DNA of 38,868 nucleotides from Chlamydiales bacterium (GCA_029240195.1 JARBTN010000004.1:1-38868); one strand, 5' to 3'. Positions 1-8,316 are shown, counted from the stretch's first letter. Notes: generated by a model not told the origin, from the letters alone. Program-made: numbers and translations.

Positions 1-76
1 CGGCGATCAGGAGCAAGCTGAACTGGTAGATTAAGATCAGATCGAGGTGGTTATGATGTAAGATGTTGTTGACCAT
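1..76 (-). CDS. start of a probable membrane protein (partial, runs off window)
   Basis: Reading leftwards from an ATG at 76, the frame is open to the window edge and encodes about 25 residues, beginning MVNNILHHNHLDLILIYQF and continuing with leucine/isoleucine-rich sequence that looks like the start of a transmembrane helix. The start lies inside the 3' end of the response regulator gene (26-base overlap) and is preceded by AAGG. Overlapping starts of this kind are usual inside operons. A membrane sensor kinase would be a natural partner for the upstream Hpt and receiver proteins, but that is a guess from context only. Confidence 0.4.
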   Translation of the reverse strand, partial: MVNNILHHNHLDLILIYQFSLLLIA

Positions 77-1568
77 ATGCCTTATCCAGCCTCAAGAAAT
101 GGTTGATGCGCATCTTCAAGTGCTCCCGGTTAATCGGTTTTAGGAAAAAGTCGGTGCTGCCAAATAAAAACGCTTGTTTGATCAATCGGTCATCCTTTTT
201 TCCTGACATTAAGATGACAGGAAGGTTGCGGTAGCGGTAGTCGGCTCTTAGAAGGCGGAGCAGGTCCAGCCCATTGTGCTCATCTAAATAGATATCCATG
301 ATGACGAGGTCGGGCTTAAAAGTGCTGAGCTCTAGCATGATCTTGCGGCTCTCTGTCGTATAATGCACTTCCAAGTCAGAGTTGAACTCCATCTGGCCGA
401 GCAGCTGGCAAAGAAGTGGGTCATCGTCGACGACGAGCACTTTGGCGCTCTTGGTCGACTGGGATAAGAGAATATCGGCTAATGCCTTGGCTATTTGCTC
501 TTTCTTCGTATTGGCGCCAAAGTAGAGGTCGACGCCAAGGCGCACCTCGCTGATACGCGCATCGAGGTCATCATCTTGGGTGATGAGGGCCATGATGAAA
601 GAATCGCGATGGCGCGCTTCTAATAGAGCGCTCATCAGCTCTTGCTCTTGCTCGACTAAATGCGATTCGACGAGGAGGAGGCGGTAATTCTTCTCTTTGA
701 GCTGCTCGATGGCCTGTTGAATGGAAGTGGTCGAATGGCTGGTGATGCCATGGTATTTCAATCCCTTTTCCAAGTCCTCGATAAACTTTTGTTGCGAGTG
801 GATGAGAAATATCTCTTCCTTCCCCTCTTTCTTTTCCGAGGGCTGTCTAGGTCTTTCTAAGACGAGCTGGCTGGCAATCTTAATCTCGCGCAAGAAGGTG
901 TAGCACTTTTCTTGGGAATGGGTCGATAGCGCGGAGAAATCGGCCAAAAAGGCATCGAACTCTAAGCAGAGGTCGGCGACCCTTTGATAGCCGGCATAGC
1001 TGGCAAAGCTGGCCAGGTGCTGCAGCTTGCCCTTCAAGCGATCCAAGGGTGCGACCATCTTGGCAATCATGGCATGGTGCAGCAGTTCATCGAGCTGCAA
1101 GACATGCTCGATGAGAGCTTCTTCAATCTTTTCGCTCTCTTTATCGAGCCTTTTCTTCTTAAATTGATTGGCTTTGATGTAGTCAAAGAGGAGCGCTAGG
1201 TTGTCTTTATTGAGAGGCTTGTTGATGACAAAGTCAACTTTTAAATCGCGCCTTAATACTAAGTACTCATCTAATTCAAAATAAGCGGCCGAGATGAAGA
1301 TGGAAAGAAGCCTGTCCAATCCGTTCTCTATCATCCAAGAGAGCAGTTCATTGCCTTTGGCATCGTTGAGATAGCGGTCGACGATCACGCCCTTATAGGC
1401 GATTAGCGAAAGGCGCTTTTTGGCCTCTTCGCAGGAAAACACTTGATCGATCAAAATATGGTGCGACTGCGCATATCTCTTAAGCAGTAGGCCAAAATCG
1501 AGGCTGTCATCGACTAGGAGAAAGCGCTCTTCCTCCGCGGGGACAAAGTTTGTGCTTTTATTCATCAT
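51..1568 (-). CDS. response regulator with three receiver domains and an Hpt-like helical linker
   Basis: About 505 residues. The first receiver (about 12-135) has the paired aspartates of LLVDDS, a phosphoacceptor Asp in VIVDRYL (about residue 64) and the conserved Lys in INKPLN. A helical stretch (about 145-240) resembles a degenerate Hpt domain. The second receiver (about 250-365) is degenerate: the acceptor position reads LVESHL, Glu for Asp, and the acidic pocket is lost. The third (about 376-497) is intact, with VVDDDP, an acceptor Asp in VIMDIYL (about 425) and FLKPIN. There is no DNA-binding or enzymatic output domain, so it probably acts as a relay or protein-interaction hub. Its ATGATG start overlaps the stop codon of the Hpt gene, which suggests translational coupling; I chose these ATGs over an in-frame codon further upstream. 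Confidence 0.85.
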   Translation of the reverse strand: MMNKSTNFVPAEEERFLLVDDSLDFGLLLKRYAQSHHILIDQVFSCEEAKKRLSLIAYKGVIVDRYLNDAKGNELLSWMIENGLDRLLSIFISAAYFELDEYLVLRRDLKVDFVINKPLNKDNLALLFDYIKANQFKKKRLDKESEKIEEALIEHVLQLDELLHHAMIAKMVAPLDRLKGKLQHLASFASYAGYQRVADLCLEFDAFLADFSALSTHSQEKCYTFLREIKIASQLVLERPRQPSEKKEGKEEIFLIHSQQKFIEDLEKGLKYHGITSHSTTSIQQAIEQLKEKNYRLLLVESHLVEQEQELMSALLEARHRDSFIMALITQDDDLDARISEVRLGVDLYFGANTKKEQIAKALADILLSQSTKSAKVLVVDDDPLLCQLLGQMEFNSDLEVHYTTESRKIMLELSTFKPDLVIMDIYLDEHNGLDLLRLLRADYRYRNLPVILMSGKKDDRLIKQAFLFGSTDFFLKPINREHLKMRINHFLRLDKAYGQQHLTS

Positions 1569-1881
1569 AGACCACTTCAACTCGGTTCAGGTAATTTCTT
1601 AGGTGGATCAGTGCATTTTCAAGCTGTTCAAAGGCTCGGTTTTCAGCTAGTTGCTGTAGGGTTTGGCCGAGCTCGGAGAAAAAAGGGAAGCCATAGCCGA
1701 GCCCTGTGCCCTTCATATTATGTCCAATCAACCAGATGACGCCGAGCTCCTTTTCGGCGAGAGCCTTTGCCAATTTTTCTAAGTCACTTTGACGGCTTTT
1801 TAGAAAATAGGGAATGATTTTTTTTAATTGAGCATCTGCCAAAACGCGGCAGTCTCTGGTGAAATCTTCCAAGGCATCCAT
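1558..1881 (-). CDS. Hpt-domain phosphotransfer protein
   Basis: A single small all-helical domain of 107 residues. The motif LIGHNMKGTGLGYGFP matches the Hpt signature HxxKG with the following glycines; the His (about residue 54 from this start) would carry the phosphate. Known role of the family: moving phosphate between receiver domains in multistep relays. The start at 1881 is chosen because AGGAAGGG stands just upstream; an in-frame ATG at 1923 lacks a ribosome binding site. The gene overlaps the start of the three-receiver regulator, its likely partner. Bases 1882-2060 hold no further gene that I can see. Confidence 0.85.
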   Translation of the reverse strand: MDALEDFTRDCRVLADAQLKKIIPYFLKSRQSDLEKLAKALAEKELGVIWLIGHNMKGTGLGYGFPFFSELGQTLQQLAENRAFEQLENALIHLRNYLNRVEVVYDE

Positions 1882-2060
1882 AAAAATCCCTTCCTCATGA
1901 AACCATCGGCGGTTTTTATCCATTTAACAGAGAAGCCGGTTTTAAAACTTTTTAAAAAATAGGGGCTTAAATTCTAAATCATATCATTAATAACGGAAAG
2001 GTTAAATTTTAGTGAAGAATTCTTTTGCTTAGCTGGTTTTAAAGGTAAAAAAAGTAAATT

Positions 2061-2672
2061 TTAAGAGTGTAAGTGTAATAGATGTTCCAGATGCTGGGCT
2101 ATTTTCAAAGAGAGGTGTCTTTTATTTTGGAAGATTTTAAGCCAATCTTCGGGGCTAGCTTGATCAGAGACCAGTTTCCAGAGGCGGCAAGGCTTTTTTA
2201 ACAGGGCGGCTGCTGAGGCCACTCCATACCCTTCCATATCGACCAAGTCGGCCGATAAGCTTAAAGCAAGCCGCGTGGATGGCTCATAGACGGGATAATG
2301 GGAGCTGACAAGGCGCGCGCCCTCTTGCGATAAGGAGATGGCAGGAAATACTTTTTGGCTGAGAGCGATCGAATGCGCATCCAACGCAGCGGGAAATGAG
2401 AGGTTTAAAGAACAGTGGGAGATAGCCTGAATCTGCATCTCTTCTAATGAGGCATGGAAAGCTCCGGCAATGCCCAAATTCCAAATCTCATCGGCAAGGT
2501 GAGCGTAGCGGCTCACTTGACTGCTCGCCTGGAGGCAGCCGTAGCCTGTGATGACAATATGGCCAGATGGAATGGAGTAGAGTTCTTTTCCTTCTTCTAA
2601 AGCGCAGCCAAAAAGCTGGAGCGATCGCTCTGCTTCCCAAGATGAGGCAAAGGCAATTAAGAGCTTTTTCAT
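2061..2672 (-). CDS. mqnB: MTA/SAH nucleosidase-family protein, probable futalosine hydrolase
   Basis: About 203 residues. It shows the nucleoside phosphorylase/hydrolase fold pattern: an N-terminal beta strand MKKLLIAFASSWEAE, a glycine turn VITGYGCLQ, IWNLGIAGAF, the substrate-binding LVDMEGYGVASAA (the Glu after Met contacts the ribose in the family) and the late catalytic Asp in LVSDQAS. Chlamydiae make menaquinone by the futalosine route and carry a protein of this type, so futalosine hydrolase (MqnB) is the best guess; an MTA/SAH nucleosidase is the alternative. I chose the ATG at 2672, preceded by AAGGA and starting the family-like first strand, over an in-frame ATG at 2747 that would add 25 unusual residues. 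It stands alone on the minus strand. Confidence 0.65.
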   Translation of the reverse strand: MKKLLIAFASSWEAERSLQLFGCALEEGKELYSIPSGHIVITGYGCLQASSQVSRYAHLADEIWNLGIAGAFHASLEEMQIQAISHCSLNLSFPAALDAHSIALSQKVFPAISLSQEGARLVSSHYPVYEPSTRLALSLSADLVDMEGYGVASAAALLKKPCRLWKLVSDQASPEDWLKIFQNKRHLSLKIAQHLEHLLHLHS

Positions 2673-2811
2673 CGTCAAAATATCCTTTTTAGGAACATTA
2701 TCCCATTTTTCTATTCTTTTCAAGCCCGCTTCAAAAAGCCTTTTCATAAAGCTTCCGGCTCCCTCTGATTGCCCGCATAGATTGCGATCTTAGCCGAGAG
2801 TCGATAGCTTA

Positions 2812-2871
2812 AAAAAATAAAAAAAGTCATCTCCTTGGTCACTTGAGAGCGACTTTGGCAGATGACTTTTT
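2812..2871 (-). terminator. intrinsic terminator after the corA-mscS operon
   Basis: Arms at 2821-2832 and 2860-2871 form a perfect 12-bp stem (AAAAAGTCATCT with AGATGACTTTTT). On the minus strand the stem is followed by a T tract interrupted by one A. It lies 34 bases beyond the mscS stop codon. Confidence 0.85.
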
Positions 2872-2904
2872 AAAAAACTTCTATTAAGCGTCTTCAAATA
2901 GAGG

Positions 2905-5070
2905 TTACTCTTTAGGGGCTCTCTTTAAGATGATCTCTTGCTGCCGAAAGGGGATTTCGATCTTATTTTGCTCGAGGGCGGTGTGGATTTCCCAAAGGTA
3001 GGCGGCCTTTGTGGCGCTTAGACGCCTCGATGCATAGGCATCGACCCAGGTGACAAGTTCAAAATCCAAAGAGCTATCCCCTAAGTTGACTAAGCGCACG
3101 TCGGGGTTGGAGTATTTGGGGTTATTTTTGAGGGTGCAGGGCATGCGTTCGGCAACTTCTAAGATGACTTTCTTGACCTGGCTTTTATCGGAGGAATAGC
3201 CAACCCCAAAGGGGACTTTGATGAGGCGAAATTCATCGGTCATCGTCCAGTTGAAGACTTTGCCGCCGATGATGTCGGAGTTTGGCACGACGACATCGAT
3301 GCCATCGCCGGTATGGATGATGGTGCTGCGCACATTGATTTCGAGCACGCGCCCTGTGTGGCCGGTCTCCAGCTCTAGAAAATCGCCCACTTTTAAATTG
3401 CGCTCAAAGAGGATGATCAGCCCGCTTAAGAAGTTATTGACAATCGATTGGAGGCCAAAACCGATCCCGACGCTCAACGCACCGGCGACGATGGCTAGGT
3501 TGGTGAAGTTGAGGCCGATGGAAGAAAGGCCGATGACAAGGCCGAAAATTAAGATGGTGTAGTGGGCGAGGCGGCCCAGTGTGTAGAACGTTGCCGGAGC
3601 AATATTCTTTTGCTGGTAGCCAATTCTTTTGATGGCCTCTTGCACAAAATAAGAGCCATAGAGGGCGCCTAAGAAGATGAGGATCGTGCGAATCATATCA
3701 AAGGCGGTGATCGGCATATCGTTGATGCGAAAGAGTGTCGCTGTGAAGGAGCGGATAAAGAGCGTCCAAAAGTCGAGGAATAGGCTGCTGACTTTTAAAG
3801 AAAGCGCTTTAAATGTTGTCTCCCTTGTATAAAACCTCCTCTCTACTGCTTTGGTGAGGAATTTGCCTTGTTCGATTAAAGAAGCGAGCTTTTGAATGTC
3901 TCGAATGATGCTATCGGAGGTGTTGATCCTCTTTTCTAGGACTTTAGCCAGCTCCCTGGTCGAACGATCGGGGGCCTTGGCAGCCTCTAAAAAGCTGACT
4001 TGGGCGGCATTGCGCGCTTTTTTGGTGGAATTGAGCCAGTCTTCGCTGCTATCTTGCAGTTTTTGCAAAGCCTGCTCAGTGCGGCTTAAAGAGTCTTTTA
4101 AGGCGGCCAAAGACTGAGGGTTGCCATCGCTGAGGTCGATGAGCGCTCGCTCATTTTCTAAGAGGATGAGCTTGGATTTGCTGATCCCCTCTTGCACTTT
4201 GGCTTCTGTCGCGCTTAAGAGCAGCTGCGGGTAGAGCGGGTTGTCTTGGTTTGCCGAGGCGTAAAAGTTGATCAATTTGGATTCGGCCTGGTTAGTGGCT
4301 CCTTCTGCCGCTGCGATCTCTTTTTCTAAAGCGCTCATCTCAGTTTCGATCTGGCTGAGATTGAGAGCGCCTAAATCGAGCTTTTCTTCGCCAAAGATGA
4401 GCTCTTCTTTCATCGCTTGGTTGTCTGCTTTTAGGCTATTTAAGCGCCCTTCGTCATTTTTGATCCTGAGGCCGAGCAACACAGCTCCGGCTTTGGTGCT
4501 CATCATCTCTAATCCGAGCAGCAGCTTCTCAGCCGAAGCTGCTTTATTCGCTTGATAGTCAATGGCCAGATGGTCGAGATGGGCTTTAGCGCTTTCTAAA
4601 GATCGGTTCATCTGTTCGAGGTCTTCTTGCTGGTCTTTGATCTTTAAAGAAGCCTCTTGGTTTTCGACGAGCAGATCGAGCAGGCGCTGCAAGGGGTACT
4701 TTTGTGGCAATTCTTTGGGCGGGGCCGACTCGAGAGACGGCGGCTTCTTCATTTGGCTGAACGCTTTTAACGTGACCAAGTAGCGCTCAATCAGGCCGCT
4801 GGCCTGCGGGCGGTCCTCCCCTTGGATAGAAAGCTCTAGCTCTTTGAGTTTTTTTTCCTGTTCTTTAACCTTATTTTCGAGGTCCCCTGCAGAAAAATAG
4901 CTCCACCAGTTGGGCTCTAAATGGAGCGGGTGGGGCGTTTTCAGCTCTTTGCCTTCGGCCGGCGCCGTTGAAAAGTTGCCGAGCTCTAAGCCGGCGGCGA
5001 GCGCCGGAATCAGAAGAAAGAGGGTGAGCGATTTTAAAAGCTGCCGTTTAAAATAAGAGATCAGATCCAT
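2905..5070 (-). CDS. large MscS-family mechanosensitive channel
   Basis: 721 residues. An N-terminal signal or first helix (FLLIPALAAG) is followed by a long charged coiled-coil region (about 60-400) expected in the periplasm. Several transmembrane helices follow. The pore helix reads AIVAGALSVGIGFGLQSI, with alternating Gly/Ala packing, and runs into the beta domain (NFLSGLIILFERNLKVGDFLE, VVVPNSDIIGG). The C-terminal mixed domain is complete. The layout is that of the large MscK/YbiO-like channels, not the short MscS. In the family such channels release solutes on hypo-osmotic shock. The start has AAGGA four bases upstream and overlaps the end of corA by 10 bases, so the two genes are co-transcribed. 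Confidence 0.88.
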   Translation of the reverse strand: MDLISYFKRQLLKSLTLFLLIPALAAGLELGNFSTAPAEGKELKTPHPLHLEPNWWSYFSAGDLENKVKEQEKKLKELELSIQGEDRPQASGLIERYLVTLKAFSQMKKPPSLESAPPKELPQKYPLQRLLDLLVENQEASLKIKDQQEDLEQMNRSLESAKAHLDHLAIDYQANKAASAEKLLLGLEMMSTKAGAVLLGLRIKNDEGRLNSLKADNQAMKEELIFGEEKLDLGALNLSQIETEMSALEKEIAAAEGATNQAESKLINFYASANQDNPLYPQLLLSATEAKVQEGISKSKLILLENERALIDLSDGNPQSLAALKDSLSRTEQALQKLQDSSEDWLNSTKKARNAAQVSFLEAAKAPDRSTRELAKVLEKRINTSDSIIRDIQKLASLIEQGKFLTKAVERRFYTRETTFKALSLKVSSLFLDFWTLFIRSFTATLFRINDMPITAFDMIRTILIFLGALYGSYFVQEAIKRIGYQQKNIAPATFYTLGRLAHYTILIFGLVIGLSSIGLNFTNLAIVAGALSVGIGFGLQSIVNNFLSGLIILFERNLKVGDFLELETGHTGRVLEINVRSTIIHTGDGIDVVVPNSDIIGGKVFNWTMTDEFRLIKVPFGVGYSSDKSQVKKVILEVAERMPCTLKNNPKYSNPDVRLVNLGDSSLDFELVTWVDAYASRRLSATKAAYLWEIHTALEQNKIEIPFRQQEIILKRAPKE

Positions 5071-6050
5071 TTTTTCCTTTTAAAGGCGTATAGCATGATG
5101 CAAGAAAGAAATAGCATGGCTATGAGCATGCGATAAAATCCGCTGAGGATGTCACTTCCCGGCAAGTAAGCAAAGTTAGTGCCATAGAGGCCGGTAATGA
5201 AATTGAGCGGTGCAAAGATGGCGGTGAACACAGTCAATACTTTGATCACTTCATTCATCTTCTGATTGCTTTGAGAGAGGTGGATGTCGGTCAGGCCAGA
5301 TAGAATATCGCGCATAGCATCGATGGTTTCAATCACATAGAGGGCATGGCCGTACACTTGCTTTAAGTGCACGCGGGTCGTCTTGCTGATCAGCTTAGAG
5401 TCTGAGGTGATGCAATGGCTGATTGATTCGCGAAGCGGCCAAGCCGACCTGCGGAGGTAGGCGGTCTCTTTTTTTAAGAGGAGCGTCTTATGCAGCATAG
5501 AGCCTTCATCATCAGAGGGAAAAGGCTCTTCCAATTCTTCAAAGCGCTCATTCATCCCTTCGAGCAAATGGAAATAGCGGTCGACGACCATATCCAATAG
5601 CACATGTCCTAGAAAATCGCTCCCCTGCCGGCGGGTGCGGCTCTGCGGCCGACTTAACTTCTGGTAGATAGGCTTAATCAAACATTCGCCGAGGATCGAA
5701 AAAGTGATCAAGGTATTTGGCAAAGTGACCATGAAAAAGGGAGCATCGGGCATTTCCTCCGGGGAAGAGGTCAGCGTCGGCACTTTCAAGGAGAAGAAGA
5801 GGTGGGTGTCGTAGTCTTCAAATTTAGAGCGCCCCGAGCTTTCTGTGATGTCATCTAAGACGACGGGGTGGATTTGAAAGTGATCAGCGAGCGGCTGCAG
5901 CTCTTCGAGCGTAGGCTTTCCTTGGAAATGGATCCACGACAGATAGTCCTTCTCTAATGGGGCAAAGCATTGCTCCCATGAGGGGTTGGGAATCTCTTCG
6001 CATTGATTTTTATCGTAGCGAATCAAGAAAAGTTGGCTTAAATTGGACAT
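5061..6050 (-). CDS. corA: CorA-family divalent metal ion transporter with GTN in place of GMN
   Basis: 329 residues. The N-terminal cytoplasmic alpha/beta domain and the long stalk helix (LKQVYGHALYVIETIDAMRD) are followed by two C-terminal transmembrane helices (about 270-289 and 304-322) and a basic tail (KRKKWI), as in CorA. The filter at the end of the first helix reads LYGTNF, so the usual Met of the YGMNF motif is Thr (about residue 291). Known family role: pentameric Mg2+/Co2+ uptake. The variant filter makes the selectivity uncertain. It is the first gene of the corA-mscS pair. No clear ribosome binding site precedes the ATG. Confidence 0.85.
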   Translation of the reverse strand: MSNLSQLFLIRYDKNQCEEIPNPSWEQCFAPLEKDYLSWIHFQGKPTLEELQPLADHFQIHPVVLDDITESSGRSKFEDYDTHLFFSLKVPTLTSSPEEMPDAPFFMVTLPNTLITFSILGECLIKPIYQKLSRPQSRTRRQGSDFLGHVLLDMVVDRYFHLLEGMNERFEELEEPFPSDDEGSMLHKTLLLKKETAYLRRSAWPLRESISHCITSDSKLISKTTRVHLKQVYGHALYVIETIDAMRDILSGLTDIHLSQSNQKMNEVIKVLTVFTAIFAPLNFITGLYGTNFAYLPGSDILSGFYRMLIAMLFLSCIMLYAFKRKKWI

Positions 6051-6095
6051 GATAGATTTAAAAGGGTGGATGGGTTACCTTTTTTAGCCCAGGTT

Positions 6096-6170
6096 GCCCC
6101 ATCTCGTGTAACAGGGGATTGCTCTATCCACTATAACAGGGGATTGCTCTATCCACTATAACAGGGGATT
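6096..6170. repeat. 25-bp tandem repeat, three units
   Basis: Two identical 25-base units (6121-6145 and 6146-6170) follow a diverged first unit (6096-6120). Each ends in TRTAACAGGGGATT. The array lies between the divergent corA and photolyase genes. The same 14-mer TATAACAGGGGATT recurs once at 38256-38269, just upstream of another gene. It could be a replication-slippage array or a repeated binding site. Confidence 0.8.
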
Positions 6171-6266
6171 GCTACAGATCGGCGGGCAAATGGAGTCTGA
6201 AGGCTTTATTTAATCTGTTATATCTACAGTATCGAACCTTTTGCCATCTTTTTTTAGGATTTTTTT

Positions 6267-7661
6267 ATGATCGTTGTCTGGCATAGCCGCGATTTAAGGC
6301 TTAGAGATAATCCCGCTTTATTAGCTGCTTTGGAAAGCGGCGGACCCATAGCTCCCCTCTATCTCGATGATCCAGAAAGTGAAGGGCGCTGGCCTGCTGG
6401 ATCGGCCAGTCGCTTTTGGCTTCATCACTCTCTTTATGCCTTATCTAAAGCGTATGAGGCCAAGGGGGGGCGCCTGTTTTTCCAGCAAGGAGCGGCCATT
6501 CCCTTTTTCCAAAAGCTGATTGCCAAAGCCTCACTAAAAAAAGTTTTCTTTAACGAGCGCTTTGAGCCGGAGCGGCGCGCCTATGACTGGAAAGTGGCGG
6601 CCTTTTTGCGCGCCCAAGGGGTAGAGGTGGTCTGCTGCAACGGCAACTACCTGTTCGACCCGAGCGATGTGTTGAATCTGTCTAAAAAACCCTATCAGGT
6701 GTTCACCCCCTTCTATCGCTCAGCTTTGAAGATCGAAACCGCTCCCCCAATTCAAGCACTTCCCCCTTTTTCTTTTCAAAGAGAGATCCCTTCCCTCTCT
6801 TTAGATGCCCTTGCGTTATTGCCTAAGATTCATTGGAGCCAAGAGATGGATCTATTTTGGCAGCCGGGGGAAGAGGGCGCAGAGCGCTTGCTCCACTCTT
6901 TTCTTAAGGAAAAATCTGAACGCTACGAGACAGGGCGTGATTTGCCGGGCCAGGACTTTAGCTCAAGGCTCTCCCCTCACCTCCACTTTGGCGAAATTAG
7001 CCCGCGGCAAATTTTACATGCCCTCTCTTCCCTTCCAGGCAATGAAGCCTTCATCCGCCAAGTTTATTGGCGTGAATTTGGCAACTCCTTTCTCCACCAT
7101 TTCCCGCAGGCCACTGACGCGCCTTGGAAAAGCGCTTTTGAGCGCTTCCCATGGCAGGAAAATCGCGCCTATTTGCAAGCCTGGCAAAAAGGGCTGACCG
7201 GTTATCCCATCGTCGATGCCGCCATGCGCCAGCTTTGGCGCCTTGGCTGGATGCACAACCGCGCCCGCCTCATCGCCAGCTCTTTTCTGGTCAAAGACCT
7301 CCTTCAGCCTTGGCAGCTGGGAGCTCGTTGGTTCTGGGATACTTTAGTTGACGCGGATCTGGCGCAAAATACTCTAGGATGGCAGTGGATTGCCGGCTCC
7401 GGGCCTGATGCTGCCCCGTATTTTCGCATCTTCAATCCCGTATTGCAGGGGGAGAAGTGGGATGCGGAGGGCTGCTACATTCGCTCCTTTGTCAAAGAAT
7501 TGGCAGGCTTACCCAACTGCTGGATCCACAAGCCTTGGGCTGCTCCAAAAGAGGTGCTGGCCAAAGCAGGGGTTGTCTTGGGAAGGGATTACCCGCATCC
7601 GATTGTCGACCATGCTGAGGCCAAAGAAAAAGCTCTGACCGCCTTTCGCTCTTTAAGGTGA
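6267..7661 (+). CDS. phrB: deoxyribodipyrimidine photolyase (class I)
   Basis: 464 residues, the normal length. The N-terminal Rossmann-like antenna domain starts IVVWHSRDLRLRDNPAL (the family usually has WFRRDLR). The FAD-binding helical domain carries SRLSPHLHFGEISPRQI, VYWREFGNSF, DAAMRQLWRLGWMHNRARLI and NTLGWQWIAGSGPDAAPYFRIF, which are the flavin- and DNA-contacting blocks. It uses blue light to split cyclobutane pyrimidine dimers, a function that implies exposure to daylight outside a host. It is transcribed alone, divergently from corA, with the 25-bp repeat array in its upstream region. No strong ribosome binding site is visible before the ATG. Confidence 0.93.
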   Translation: MIVVWHSRDLRLRDNPALLAALESGGPIAPLYLDDPESEGRWPAGSASRFWLHHSLYALSKAYEAKGGRLFFQQGAAIPFFQKLIAKASLKKVFFNERFEPERRAYDWKVAAFLRAQGVEVVCCNGNYLFDPSDVLNLSKKPYQVFTPFYRSALKIETAPPIQALPPFSFQREIPSLSLDALALLPKIHWSQEMDLFWQPGEEGAERLLHSFLKEKSERYETGRDLPGQDFSSRLSPHLHFGEISPRQILHALSSLPGNEAFIRQVYWREFGNSFLHHFPQATDAPWKSAFERFPWQENRAYLQAWQKGLTGYPIVDAAMRQLWRLGWMHNRARLIASSFLVKDLLQPWQLGARWFWDTLVDADLAQNTLGWQWIAGSGPDAAPYFRIFNPVLQGEKWDAEGCYIRSFVKELAGLPNCWIHKPWAAPKEVLAKAGVVLGRDYPHPIVDHAEAKEKALTAFRSLR

Positions 7662-7687
7662 GCGGCGGTTTTTCGCGCCTTTTTGAG

Positions 7688-7735
7688 AAAAAAAAAGGCT
7701 TAAATCCGCGGCGATTGTATGGGATTTAAGCCTTT
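7688..7735 (-). terminator. terminator of hsp20 (possibly bidirectional)
   Basis: A perfect 14-bp stem pairs 7694-7707 (AAAGGCTTAAATCC) with 7722-7735. On the minus strand it is followed by a run of nine T residues, the form of an intrinsic terminator for hsp20. The plus-strand side has only a short T stretch, so stopping of photolyase transcripts would be weaker. Confidence 0.85.
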
Positions 7736-7757
7736 GAAGCAAAAATTTAGAAAAAGC

Positions 7758-8183
7758 TTATTGCTTTAAACGAATTTTATGCTGCTCAGAGCCTTCTCTT
7801 TTGGGCAATTTAATGGTTAAAATGCCCTCTTGGTAGTCAGCTTCGGTATGGTTGGGATCCACTTCGACGGGCAATTTAATGCTGCGCTCAAAGGACCCTT
7901 TGACGATTTCTCGATGGTAGTAGTTTTTGCCCTCGGCTTCCTTTTCTTGGAGCTCTTCAATGCGGATGCGCAAAAATTTATTTTGCTCTAAGGCAATGTC
8001 GATTTGTTCCCTTTTGATGCCGGGAACGCTGACTTGGACGACAATTTGCTTATCTTCTTCATAGACATCGCAAGGCATGGGCCTTTCTTTTTGGCCATTC
8101 CAAGCAGGAATTAGTTTGAACTCTGGAAATAGGCCGCTGACAAGGTGATCGAAATCTGGTGTCACCATCCATTTTTTTTGCAT
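7758..8183 (-). CDS. small heat shock protein (Hsp20/alpha-crystallin)
   Basis: 141 residues. A short N-terminal arm is followed by the alpha-crystallin domain (about 35-130): DVYEEDKQIVVQVSVPGIKREQIDI, then YYHREIVKGSFERSIKLP, and the hallmark YQEGILTIKLPK near the end. The family forms oligomers that hold unfolding proteins for refolding. The start is the ATG at 8183, because GGAGG lies five bases upstream. The upstream region holds a CIRCE-like operator over a plausible promoter and a hairpin that includes the start codon, so both transcriptional and translational heat control are possible. Confidence 0.92.
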   Translation of the reverse strand: MQKKWMVTPDFDHLVSGLFPEFKLIPAWNGQKERPMPCDVYEEDKQIVVQVSVPGIKREQIDIALEQNKFLRIRIEELQEKEAEGKNYYHREIVKGSFERSIKLPVEVDPNHTEADYQEGILTIKLPKREGSEQHKIRLKQ

Positions 8184-8200
8184 GATTTCCTCCAATCATG
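8181..8200 (-). promoter_or_regulatory. start-codon hairpin of hsp20 mRNA, possible RNA thermometer
   Basis: On the minus strand CATGATT and AATCATG pair as a 7-bp stem around a 6-base loop GGAGGA. The 3' arm contains the AUG and the loop is the ribosome binding site. The melting point should be low because five of the seven pairs are A-U. Small heat shock genes are commonly controlled by such structures in other bacteria. The function here is inferred. Confidence 0.45.
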
Positions 8201-8258
8201 AGCGATGATTATTTTTATTTTTAAATGGCCCCCGTTTGCTCCTATTTGGCGATGACAG

Positions 8259-8283
8259 GGGAGAAGATGTTCTCTCTTCTCCC
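8259..8283. repeat. inverted repeat in hsp20 leader
   Basis: GGGAGAAG (8259-8266) and CTTCTCCC (8276-8283) are perfect 8-base arms with a 9-base spacer. The repeat lies near the predicted 5' end of the hsp20 transcript. No T run follows, so it is not a typical terminator. It may be a leader stem or a protein site. Confidence 0.6.
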
Positions 8284-8286
8284 TTA

Positions 8287-8316
8287 AATGTAGCAAAACG
8301 TTTCTTTTATTAGCAA
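8287..8316 (-). promoter_or_regulatory. candidate housekeeping promoter of hsp20
   Basis: On the minus strand TTGCTA (8316-8311) and TACATT (8292-8287) are separated by 18 bases. The -35 box lies inside the CIRCE-like repeat, the expected geometry for repression by HrcA. Confidence 0.5.

Noticed and set aside
2251-2258. GCCGATAA within the MqnB-like gene
   Set aside because: It is in the coding sequence of the opposite strand and has no -35 partner or downstream gene in that direction.
6096-6170. CRISPR array
   Set aside because: The three units are directly adjacent without unique spacers, and no cas gene is near.
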